Both the position numbers and the translations under genes were made by a program. This document shows, piece by piece, positions 44,513 to 52,700 of a stretch of DNA of 64,000 nt (position 1 is the stretch's first letter; each line of letters starts with the position of its first letter). Below the pieces are notes generated by a model that made no database searches, was not told the origin of the DNA, and was given only the letters and a program-made list of their open reading frames with translations. The stretch spans positions 34,355 to 98,354 of the forward strand of contig JAZRZL010000011.1 in the NCBI GenBank assembly GCA_045601345.1, given 5' to 3'. This stretch comes from SVMC01 sp045601345. Its GTDB lineage: Bacteria > Bacillota > Clostridia > Oscillospirales > Oscillospiraceae.

Positions 44513-45118
44513 TCAGGCAGCCGAATCTATCACGATTTTTTCCATCTGGCACAAAGAACGCAGCGTGTCATAGTTATTCATATTCTCGGGAACATGAATG
44601 CTGATCATGGTATCATCCTGCATAAAATAAATTTTTTCTTTACTGGCATTATAGATATATCCATCCGCATCGGCTGTAAGGCCATGCTGTTTGCCGATGG
44701 ACTCTAAGCTATACTCGCTGCCGCGACAGACCGTTACAGTAATGTTCTCCGAAAAGTTCACCTTATCGGACGAATCCTCCGTTGGTTTGTAATAGTAAAA
44801 AATCCGATATGCAGTTGCCTCGATAAGCAAAAGCTGAAATTGGTCATAAACTTCCGAGGGCGCATAGAGAACGGAAATATCTGCTAAATTGTTGCTTATA
44901 ACGATAGGATCGCTGCTCTGTGTCTTCCGCGCATCCTGTACAGCGTTTACCAGCTCCTCAACAGAGGAAAAGATGCACGATTCGGGTTCGGCATCAACTT
45001 CCGGCTCATTTTCCTGTACATCTGCGCTGTTGGCTGCTTCCTGCGTTTTGCATCCCGAAAACAGCATAAATAACATACACAGTGCAATAAGGAAGCTTAC
45101 TATTTTTATTTTGTTCAT
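44513..45118 (-). CDS. Putative lipoprotein
   Basis: This 201-residue exported lipoprotein has signal sequence MNKIKIVSFLIALCMLFMLF followed by lipobox FSGC (Cys23). An acidic linker leads to a mixed alpha/beta domain without a motif I recognise. The ATG at 45118 is 5 bases after GGAGG; the open frame begins 40 codons earlier, inside the upstream gene, and is rejected. It follows the 45162-45866 lipoprotein gene by 43 bases, and the two share a style (short acidic linker, unknown domain), so they are probably one operon. Codon use is more AT-rich than in the neighbouring housekeeping genes. Confidence 0.75.
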   Translation of the reverse strand: MNKIKIVSFLIALCMLFMLFSGCKTQEAANSADVQENEPEVDAEPESCIFSSVEELVNAVQDARKTQSSDPIVISNNLADISVLYAPSEVYDQFQLLLIEATAYRIFYYYKPTEDSSDKVNFSENITVTVCRGSEYSLESIGKQHGLTADADGYIYNASKEKIYFMQDDTMISIHVPENMNNYDTLRSLCQMEKIVIDSAA

Positions 45119-45161
45119 TTGTTCCTCCAAATGTGACAAGGGGCGAGAGCCATCTGACTTG

Positions 45162-45866
45162 TTAGTATTCAAGGGGATAAGTATACATATCGACACTTGT
45201 TGCATCTGTGCCATCAAAATAATAATCCGTGTAAACAAGGATACTTGGTATCTTATTTTCTACATCATAATGATAGTAATATCTTTGCTGTTTCGCTTCT
45301 TTTTCCGGCGAGGCCTGCGTTTGCTCCAGTGCCAACTGCAACGCTTCTGCTAATTCCTTCGGTTCGTTTGGCCGTTCTTCACCATTGATAGGTTCAATTG
45401 GTACGGTTCGTTCTGCTTCCGGCCGGAAGGAAATCCCCAACCGATCACTCAGGGTACGCAGGTTTTTTATTTCTTTCTTTGAAATTTCCTTTGTATTATC
45501 TGTGAGAATATCCAGCTTACCGGACAATATACTTGCCATATAGCCGGAATCCGTTTCAAATGCACCGATTACTCTGATAAAATCAATGGTAGACATTTCT
45601 TCGTTATGATCATAAGCGTCCACATTGTAGTCGTCAAGCCGAAAGTGCTTATCCAGCTTCCGAATAATCGCAGCAACATCCTCAACGGCGTGCTCTTTAC
45701 TGATGCTGACATCGCCGTCATAATCGTCCAACATATTGTCAATGTCCGGATACATTGTGGTTTCGGTGGAGGTTTCACCGCTGCCGGGAGACGAAGGCTT
45801 TGCCGAGCTACAAGCGCTCAAGACAATCGCAAAGCAGAGAACTAAAAGAATGCTTTTGAATTTCAT
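45162..45866 (-). CDS. Putative lipoprotein
   Basis: This 234-residue exported lipoprotein starts MKFKSILLVLCFAIVLSAC with lipobox LSAC (Cys19), then a Ser/Gly/Thr-rich linker and a domain containing many charged residues (ISKKEIKNLRTLSDRLGISF, EALQLALEQTQASPEKEAKQ). No known domain recognised. RBS AGGAGG precedes the ATG by about 7 bases (AAGGAGGAAAAATG). It is the upstream partner of the lipoprotein at 44513-45118 and lies downstream of a third lipoprotein gene on the same strand. Confidence 0.75.
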   Translation of the reverse strand: MKFKSILLVLCFAIVLSACSSAKPSSPGSGETSTETTMYPDIDNMLDDYDGDVSISKEHAVEDVAAIIRKLDKHFRLDDYNVDAYDHNEEMSTIDFIRVIGAFETDSGYMASILSGKLDILTDNTKEISKKEIKNLRTLSDRLGISFRPEAERTVPIEPINGEERPNEPKELAEALQLALEQTQASPEKEAKQQRYYYHYDVENKIPSILVYTDYYFDGTDATSVDMYTYPLEY

Positions 45867-45952
45867 TTTTCCTCCTTAGCTATTAAGCTCATTATGCTCA
45901 AACGATTCACTCATGTGCCAGATAGCACTATTCTAAGCTCCTTGTCACATTT

Positions 45953-46378
45953 CTATGGATTGAAGCTACCATAGACAGAATTCATCAGGTAAAAAAACTC
46001 ACCATTCGGATTTTCCTCCCCATTGATCACGTCCTCTGCACGGATGACATAGCACAAAGGCTCAGCGTAGTATTTTTTCACATCCAGATAATTCAAATAG
46101 GGACAAGTACCGTTATATTCGCAGAATTTGAAATCTTTACGGTGGCAAATGATACAACCATCATCGCTCACGCCCATTAGATATGCGGGGCGCTCCTTCG
46201 CATTATAGAGCACATACGTCTGGAAATTGTCTATCCCGTAGCCATGGTCTGTAAATGTTTTCTGTACGGCTTCTGTTTCCTCGGCAGTCGCGGTATCACC
46301 TTTTTCAGCACAGCCATTCAAAAAGAACAAACCAAGAATAAGAAGCAGCACACACAGGATTTGTATGGATTTTTTCAT
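45953..46378 (-). CDS. Putative small lipoprotein with conserved cysteines
   Basis: This 141-residue lipoprotein has signal MKKSIQILCVLLLILGLFFL and lipobox LNGC (Cys23). The mature part contains three cysteines in CIICHRKDFKFC plus GTCPYL, which could form a disulfide or bind metal outside the cell. No family recognised. The ATG at 46378 is 10 bases after AAGGAG. First gene of the minus-strand lipoprotein group and divergent from the PadR pair, with an AT-rich control region of about 150 bases between them, so the PadR regulator may control it. Confidence 0.75.
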   Translation of the reverse strand: MKKSIQILCVLLLILGLFFLNGCAEKGDTATAEETEAVQKTFTDHGYGIDNFQTYVLYNAKERPAYLMGVSDDGCIICHRKDFKFCEYNGTCPYLNYLDVKKYYAEPLCYVIRAEDVINGEENPNGEFFYLMNSVYGSFNP

Positions 46379-46466
46379 TTCTAAATCACTCCTTGTCACA
46401 TATACATTTTACAAGAATCTCATAATTATATATATCATACTTTAATATAGTTGTCAATGCTTACTA

Positions 46467-46495
46467 TTGAAAAAATTTATTATATATGCTACACT
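46467..46495 (+). promoter_or_regulatory. Promoter of the PadR operon
   Basis: TTGAAA (46467-46472), 17 bases, TACACT (46490-46495), in a very AT-rich region shared with the divergent lipoprotein gene. Confidence 0.6.
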
Positions 46496-46527
46496 ATTAT
46501 TACTATCTTTAAAGTAAGGTGATACGT

Positions 46528-46869
46528 ATGGAAACGGGTCATTCATTTTCTGCATATTTCAAGCGTGCGACCAGCCCTTTGGTGGTGTTGTCTCTGCTGC
46601 GGGAGCGGGATATGTACGGCTATGAGATTGCATCGGAGATGAAAGCCCGCAGTGGGGGAAAGTTTACAATTTCTGTGCTCTACCCCGTACTTTATCGCCT
46701 TGAGGAACAGGGCTATCTGGAGATTACAGATACCGCTGTAGTTGATGGCCGTGCACGAAACTATTATCATATTACCGCATCGGGGCAGACATACCTCGAC
46801 CGCACATTACGGGAATACGATGAAATTTCTAATGTATTTCTACAGTTAATACAGGAGAATGAAAAATGA
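46528..46869 (+). CDS. PadR-family transcriptional regulator
   Basis: This 113-residue winged-helix repressor has TSPLVVLSLLRERDMYGYEIASEM followed by LYPVLYRLEEQGYLE and ARNYYHITASGQTYL, the PadR N-domain, with a short C-terminal helix for dimerisation. PadR-s1 type regulators usually repress an adjacent membrane or transport gene. The ATG at 46528 is preferred over the GTG three codons upstream, which lies in the ribosome site. Its stop overlaps the start of the downstream membrane-protein gene (ATGA), the normal PadR plus membrane partner arrangement. Confidence 0.92.
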   Translation: METGHSFSAYFKRATSPLVVLSLLRERDMYGYEIASEMKARSGGKFTISVLYPVLYRLEEQGYLEITDTAVVDGRARNYYHITASGQTYLDRTLREYDEISNVFLQLIQENEK

Positions 46870-47264
46870 ATCGGAATATTGCAAAATATTGCAGGAAAGT
46901 ATCCTGGCAGTTAAGCTGTAAACGTCAAACAAAGCAAAAAATGCTGCATGGCCTTTCGTCAGAGCTGGATGAGAGTCAATTGGGAAGCTATAAGGATATT
47001 GTCCGTCAGTATGGCAGTCCTGCCGAAATCGCGGCACAGTTGCAGGATACGGTTTCGCCCGAAGAAGCACATAGCGCCAAGGTAGCTGCACGTATTCGGC
47101 TGATTAGCATAATTGTTGCCGCTGTGCTGCTGATTGGTGCTCTGCTTTCATGGTATGTACATTTTCTCAATGAAAAAAACCCCGTTTATTATACAACATA
47201 TATCGCTGAGGGAGATGAACCTTTCCCGGGTTCTGATCAAATCATCTGGGGGCCGGTAACTTGA
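46866..47264 (+). CDS. Small membrane protein coupled to PadR (anti-sigma-like N-terminal domain)
   Basis: This 132-residue protein has a helical N-terminal domain of about 70 residues (YCRKVSWQLSCKRQTKQKML; YGSPAEIAAQLQD) resembling the cytosolic domain of DUF1700/DUF6120-type proteins, one transmembrane helix (about 77-98) and a short external tail. Proteins of this kind follow PadR genes in many Firmicutes and are thought to sense envelope conditions, but the mechanism is not established. It overlaps padR by 4 bases. Function inferred only from context. Confidence 0.7.
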   Translation: MNRNIAKYCRKVSWQLSCKRQTKQKMLHGLSSELDESQLGSYKDIVRQYGSPAEIAAQLQDTVSPEEAHSAKVAARIRLISIIVAAVLLIGALLSWYVHFLNEKNPVYYTTYIAEGDEPFPGSDQIIWGPVT

Positions 47265-47319
47265 CCATTTGTTAAGGAAATACTTCGCTTGATGGTTTCG
47301 TCTCTCTACCCTGCGCAGG

Positions 47320-47348
47320 TTGCAAAGCACAGAAAGCCTTGCTAAAAT
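47320..47348 (+). promoter_or_regulatory. Promoter of the XRE-desulfoferrodoxin gene
   Basis: TTGCAA (47320-47325), 17 bases, TAAAAT (47343-47348), 25 bases before the ATG. Confidence 0.6.
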
Positions 47349-47373
47349 ACAATGCAGAAGGGGGTCGTGTATA

Positions 47374-47955
47374 ATGAATTACATCACCGGAACCACCATC
47401 CGAAATTTGCGGGAGAAAAAGCGAATCACCCAGAGGGCGCTGGCGGAGCAGCTCAAGGTATCGGATAAAACCGTATCCAAGTGGGAAACTGACCGGGGGC
47501 TACCGGATATCAGCATTCTGGGCGAATTGGCTTCCGCACTGGATGTCAGCGTAGCAGAGCTTCTCACCGGAGACATTGCCGAAAACCGCAACCGTTCTGC
47601 CAATATGAAGCGCAGTCTGTTCTACGTCTGCCCGGTATGCGGAAATATCATCCATGCCATGGGTGCAGGTGCCTATTCCTGCTGCGGTGTCCGTCTGCCC
47701 GCTCTGGAGGCAGAGCCGTCTGACGAAAATCACGAGATTCAGGTGGAGGATGTGGATGGCGAATGGTATGTCCATATTGACCATCCCATGGAGCGGCAGC
47801 ATTATATCAGTATGGTCGCCTATGTGACCGACAGCCATATGCAGATGGAAAAGCTCTATCCTGAACAAAATGCCGCGCTTCGTTTCCGCAGAGCGGGTCG
47901 GGGAATACTCTATGCCCTGTGCAATCGGCACGGTCTGTTCATGAAAAAGCTTTAA
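47374..47955 (+). CDS. XRE-family regulator fused to a complete desulfoferrodoxin (superoxide reductase) module
   Basis: Residues 1-65 of this 193-residue protein form an XRE helix-turn-helix (TIRNLREKKRITQRALAEQL; VSDKTVSKWETDRGLPDIS). Residues about 83-110 copy a desulforedoxin domain with Cys86, Cys89, Cys103 and Cys104 (CPVC ... CC). Residues about 115-193 copy a superoxide-reductase domain whose five iron ligands are all present: His120, His137, His143 (HPMERQH), Cys183 and His186 (CNRHGLF). The 6- and 3-residue spacings match desulfoferrodoxin. The lysine beside the first histidine is replaced by Asn. I infer a redox- or superoxide-responsive regulator, or a regulator that keeps catalytic activity. 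Start at ATG 47374 with GGGGG upstream. Confidence 0.85.
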   Translation: MNYITGTTIRNLREKKRITQRALAEQLKVSDKTVSKWETDRGLPDISILGELASALDVSVAELLTGDIAENRNRSANMKRSLFYVCPVCGNIIHAMGAGAYSCCGVRLPALEAEPSDENHEIQVEDVDGEWYVHIDHPMERQHYISMVAYVTDSHMQMEKLYPEQNAALRFRRAGRGILYALCNRHGLFMKKL

Positions 47956-47964
47956 GAATAATAC

Positions 47965-47993
47965 TTGACAAATTTAAAAAACGGTGCTACCAT
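47965..47993 (+). promoter_or_regulatory. Promoter of the trpB T-box leader
   Basis: A perfect TTGACA (47965-47970), 17 bases, TACCAT (47988-47993). Confidence 0.75.
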
Positions 47994-47997
47994 AAAC

Positions 47998-48258
47998 TAA
48001 ATCGCTGAGGCGGAAATAAAACAGCAAATGTGGCGCACAGAGAGCGTGGGATGCTGGGATCCACGTGGTCGGCAGGCTGTAAAATGGACCGCTGAGTGCT
48101 TGGATGAACGCCCCTTGGGGTCAGTAGTTTCAGCCGTGAGATGCGCGTTAAGCATCAGAAATGTGTTGGCATTTCGCAAAGGGCACAGTATTTGCTGTGA
48201 ATCAAGGTGGCACCGCGGGAATTTTCCCCGTCCTTGACATGAGGACGGGGCGTTTTTA
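47998..48258 (+). promoter_or_regulatory. T-box riboswitch, tryptophan specifier, upstream of trpB
   Basis: The leader carries the T-box consensus AAGGTGGCACCGCG (48204-48217), a Stem I region with a TGG triplet (48085-48087, context AAAATGGACC) as the likely tryptophan specifier, and a terminator hairpin (CCCCGTCC / GGACGGGG, 48226-48250) followed by CGTTTTTA. By the standard mechanism, uncharged tRNA-Trp switches the terminator off and allows trpB expression. It fills the 355-base gap before trpB. Confidence 0.92.
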
Positions 48259-48310
48259 TACTCTTTTGTCCTTCATTAAATTTTTTTAAGCAAGGAAAGG
48301 AAACAATTTT

Positions 48311-49540
48311 ATGAACAAGTACGCAAGCTTTGATAACTATCTCAAGGAGCAGCCCGACAAAAACGGCCGCTTCGGTCCCTATGGCGGCGCTTATCTTCCC
48401 GATGAACTGATCCCCGCCTTCCAGGAAATTGACATTGCCTATAAGACCATCTGCCAGAGCGCCCGCTTTATCAGTGAGCTTCGCCGCATCCGCAGAGAAT
48501 TTCAGGGCAGACCCACGCCGGTCTACCACTGCGAACGCCTGAGCAATCTTCTTGGCACTACCCAGATTTACCTCAAGCGTGAAGACCTCAACCATACCGG
48601 CGCGCACAAGCTGAACCACTGCATGGGCGAAGGTCTGCTTGCCAAATACATGGGAAAGAAAAAGATCATTGCCGAAACCGGCGCAGGCTCCCATGGCACC
48701 GCCCTTGCCACTGCTGCTGCCTACTTCGGACTGGAATGCGACATCTACATGGGTGTCGTGGACATTGCCAAGCAGGCACCCAATGTTGCCCGCATGAAGC
48801 TGCTCGGTGCCAGAGTGGTTCCTGTATCTGATGGACAGGGCACCCTGAAGGAAGCTGTTGATGCTGCCTTTGATGCCTACATGAGAGAATACAAGGATGC
48901 CATTTACTGCATCGGCTCCGTTGTCGGCCCGCATCCCTTCCCGCTCGTGGTAAGAGATTTCCAGAGCGTTGTCGGCATTGAGGCAAGAGAACAGTTCTTT
49001 GAAATGACCGGCCACCACCCCGATGCAGTTTGCGCCTGTGTAGGCGGCGGCTCCAACTCCATCGGTATGTTCGTCCCGTTCCTTGCCGATCCTGTGGAAA
49101 TCATCGGTGCGGAAGCACTGGGCAAGGGTCCGAAGGATGGCGATCACTCCGCCTCCATGTGCTATGGTAAGCGCGGCATCCTCCACGGCTTTGAAAGCTA
49201 TATCCTGCAGGATGATAACGGTGAGGTTCTCCCCGCTTACTCCGTGGCCTCCGGTCTTGACTATCCCGGCACCGGTCCTGAGCACGCTTATCTGAAGGAT
49301 TGTGGCCGCGTCCGCTATGAGGGGATCACCGACGAGGAGGCCGTCCGTGCCTTCTATGCTTTGTCCCGCTATGAGGGCATTATCCCCGCACTGGAAAGCT
49401 CCCATGCTGTTGCCTATGCTATGAAAGCCGCTAAAAATCACACCTACGATTCCATTCTGGTCAACCTCTCCGGCAGGGGCGACAAGGATATGGATTACGT
49501 CATTGATAATTACGGTTACGGGGAAGACTTCCATCTGTAA
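48311..49540 (+). CDS. trpB: Tryptophan synthase beta subunit, stand-alone
   Basis: This 409-residue PLP enzyme joins indole and serine to make tryptophan. The PLP lysine is Lys100 in HTGAHKLNH, the catalytic Glu122 is in AETGAG, the phosphate-binding loop is GGGSNSIG (about 245), and the C-terminal SGRGDKD is present. In classical TrpB the glutamine of GAGQHG is conserved; here it is Ser127 (GAGSHG), and HKINN is HKLNH. No trpA or other trp gene is adjacent, so the enzyme probably uses free indole, a common gut metabolite. Expression is set by the tryptophan T-box. Start ATG with AAGGAAAGGAAA upstream; a terminator follows. Confidence 0.92.
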   Translation: MNKYASFDNYLKEQPDKNGRFGPYGGAYLPDELIPAFQEIDIAYKTICQSARFISELRRIRREFQGRPTPVYHCERLSNLLGTTQIYLKREDLNHTGAHKLNHCMGEGLLAKYMGKKKIIAETGAGSHGTALATAAAYFGLECDIYMGVVDIAKQAPNVARMKLLGARVVPVSDGQGTLKEAVDAAFDAYMREYKDAIYCIGSVVGPHPFPLVVRDFQSVVGIEAREQFFEMTGHHPDAVCACVGGGSNSIGMFVPFLADPVEIIGAEALGKGPKDGDHSASMCYGKRGILHGFESYILQDDNGEVLPAYSVASGLDYPGTGPEHAYLKDCGRVRYEGITDEEAVRAFYALSRYEGIIPALESSHAVAYAMKAAKNHTYDSILVNLSGRGDKDMDYVIDNYGYGEDFHL

Positions 49541-49560
49541 ACTCAAATACTTAATAATTA

Positions 49561-49587
49561 TCCGGGGTTGCTTGCTGCAACCCCGGA
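49561..49587 (+). terminator. Terminator after trpB
   Basis: An 11-bp stem TCCGGGGTTGC / GCAACCCCGGA followed by the AT-rich TAATTATTTAT, 20 bases after the stop. The T-run is interrupted. Confidence 0.65.
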
Positions 49588-49697
49588 TAATTATTTATGT
49601 TTATTCCTTCTCAATGACATTTAATTCCGTTATTATTAATAAAAATCTAATCTGTTTTTCGGTTAAGTCAATCAATACAACAAATTTTAAATATGGC

Positions 49698-49726
49698 TTG
49701 ACATAATGATAATTGCGTTATATCTT
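49698..49726 (+). promoter_or_regulatory. Promoter of the M14-SLH peptidase gene
   Basis: A perfect TTGACA (49698-49703), 17 bases, TATCTT (49721-49726), giving a leader of about 60 bases. Confidence 0.7.
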
Positions 49727-49794
49727 TAACAATAAGAGCGGTTGTATATCTGAATATAAATCAACTGCAAAAAAAGAAAGGATGAAGAATAATT

Positions 49795-52700
49795 ATGAAG
49801 AAATATGCGACCAGAACCCTGCCTGTGCTGTTGGTTCTTGCCATGCTCCTGTCCGTGCTGGCAGTCCCTGCATCGGCAGCCTCCCTGAATCTTGCTGAGC
49901 TGGCAGCCAACGAAGATGAAAATCTTGGTGGCTTCTACGAAGTGCAGGATATCATCTCCCTCAGTGATCCCGAGCATCACACCATTAAGATCACGGTTGA
50001 CAACAAGTCCGTGGAAGCCCTCCAGCAGGACATTGCCGGCGGCAAAATTACCCTGAGCCTCGACAGAGACGCGACCCGTCCCTATATCGACTCCACCCTC
50101 TATCCCAACCAGATTGCAGGCGGCGATATGACCGACGCCAACATCTGGAAGAATCAGAATAAACAGCCCCTGTTTACCAACTTCGCCCTGACCGCAGGAA
50201 AAGAGAATGGCGCAACCGTTCTGACTGTGGACTTTGATTCTGATTGCTACTTCTACAGCAGAAGCAATCCTGATCTTTCTGCTCCCCACTCCAGCGGCGG
50301 CGCTTATCTGGAACCCTGCGGCTGGTTTAAACTGACGGCCAGTGCCGATGAAATCGCACTCGGCACCACCGATCTGAAGGTTGCTCCCTATGATGGTTTC
50401 CATACCATGAAGGAAATCTACACGGAAATCGAAGATATCACTGCGCTTGCCAATGAGAACGGCCTGTATGCCGTGACCGATTCTCTGGGCAGCTCCACCG
50501 CTGGCCGCGATATGCCCTACATGATTATTGCCGACAGCGCAGCTACCGTTGCCAATTGGCTGGCCTTTACCGAAGCATCCGAGACGCAGCCCACCAAGGT
50601 GCTTGCTGATCTCAAAGCTGGTGTCTACAACGATATTCGCGTTCCTATTCTTTATTCCAATGTCCATGCCAACGAAGTGGCTGCCGCTGATGGTGTCATG
50701 ATGTTTGCAAAGCTGCTGGCCGAAACCGGCATTGACGGAACCCTCTCCTACAATACACTCACCGGCTTTACCGAAGCTGGTAAGGCTCAGCTTGAAAAAG
50801 AAATGAACGACCCCAAGCGCTGCTATGGCGGCACCGGTACCGGCATCGCTGTTCCCGATCTGATCAAGGATAAGGCAACCTATCTCGGCTACCTCCAGGA
50901 TGGCAATGGCAAGTCCGGCATTGTGGATCTGGATAAGTACTATGAGCAGGAGGTTGTAACCGTCTCCATGCGTGAGCTTCTGGGCGGTGTGTTCTTTATC
51001 CTGGTTCCCGAAGAAAATGTCGATGGCCGTACCTATATTACCCGTACCGCAGCCAATGGCTATGACCTCAACCGCGACAACTCCTTCCAGACAACCCCCG
51101 AAACTGCCAATATGCAGAAGCTAATTGGTACATACAACCCCGTCTCCTTCACCGAGTTCCATGGCCGTGTTACCGATTTCCAGTGCGAACCCTGCGATCC
51201 TCCTCACGAGCCAAACTTTGAGTATGACCTGCTGGCTGAGCATCTGGTCACCGGCGGCGAAGCCTTCGGTATTGCTGCTGTTGCCAACAACGATGGCTAT
51301 AACAGCTATGTTATGCCCCAGCGTGATTACCTCTCTTACATTGATGCTGAGAAAACCCAGACCCGTTGGCTTGATCCGTGGGACGATATGTCCACCAGCT
51401 ACACCCCCCAGTTTGCCATGCTCCATGGTACCGTTTCCTACACCGTTGAGCTGCCCGCTTACTCTCAGGACACCACCACTGCTGTCTGCTTCGGCGAACT
51501 TGGTCAGGCCAACTACGTCAAGAATGAAAAGCTCGGCTACCTCACAGCTCAGGTTAAGACATTTGAGCGCGGCATTACCAACTTCAACTCTGATGCTTTT
51601 GAGCTGGTCGGTCAGTGGCTCTGCGACCAGTATGACACCGAAGGTGCCGAAATGGATATCTTCCGCCCCGAATACACCGACGAAGGCGAAAACGGCAACT
51701 TCTACCCTGAATGCTACCTGATCCCCCTGGACGGCGTGACCCAGAACAATGTGCAGGCCGCCCGCGATATGATGGTTTGGCTGACCCGCAACGATGCCAA
51801 GGTCAATGTCACCACTGCTCCCGTAACCTATGACGGCATTCTCTATCCCGCAGGTACGATGGTCGTTTCCATGTATCAGGCAAAGCGCTCTGTTGCCAAC
51901 GGCGCTCTGTACGATGGCACCCTGATTCAGGGCTGGCCCGGCCTCTACTCCGAAGGCATCACCTCCTTTAACGAAACCCGCGGCTTTGATATGGCTACGG
52001 TTACCGAGCCTACCGAATACGCAAAAATCGCTAAAGTCATGAGTGCCCCCATGGACTATGATGCAGCCTGCGCCTATGCTGCCAACATCCATTCCTACTT
52101 CTCCGGCGCTAAGAATCAGGATGTCATTATCCTCAACAATTCCGAGGATGCCACTGCCGCTGTCAATGCTCTGCTGCAAGCTGAAAAGCAGGTCGGTCTG
52201 ATTACCGAAGGCAGCTACAAGGGCGACTTCATCTGCTCCTATGCCGATTATCTCTCCATTGCCGATGACTATGCTGTGATTGCTACCGGCATTGCAGCTA
52301 AGGATGCAGGTATTAAGGCTCAGCTTATCAAGACCAACCCCACTGTTTATATTACCGGTGTTCCCAGCCCCTCCACCTCCGGCTGTATCGCTGCCTCTCA
52401 GGTTGGCAACGCCAGCTGGAACTATGACCGCGTTGCCATGGAGAATATGAACTTCAAAGTTACCGAAGTTGTGGAAGAAGCTGACGTGGTTGCAGGTGCT
52501 TCCTCTCTCAGCGGCGATGCTCTCACCGCAGTTCAGGCAGGTCTTCCCTATATTGGCTACGGTTCCTCCGCTATGAGAGGCAATATTGTCTCCGCCATCG
52601 GCGGCGTGACCCGCACTGGACTGGCTGGATCCATGGACTGTCTGGCCTATGTCACTTACCCAAATGAAACGCTTGTCAATACTACCTACATTCGCAACAA

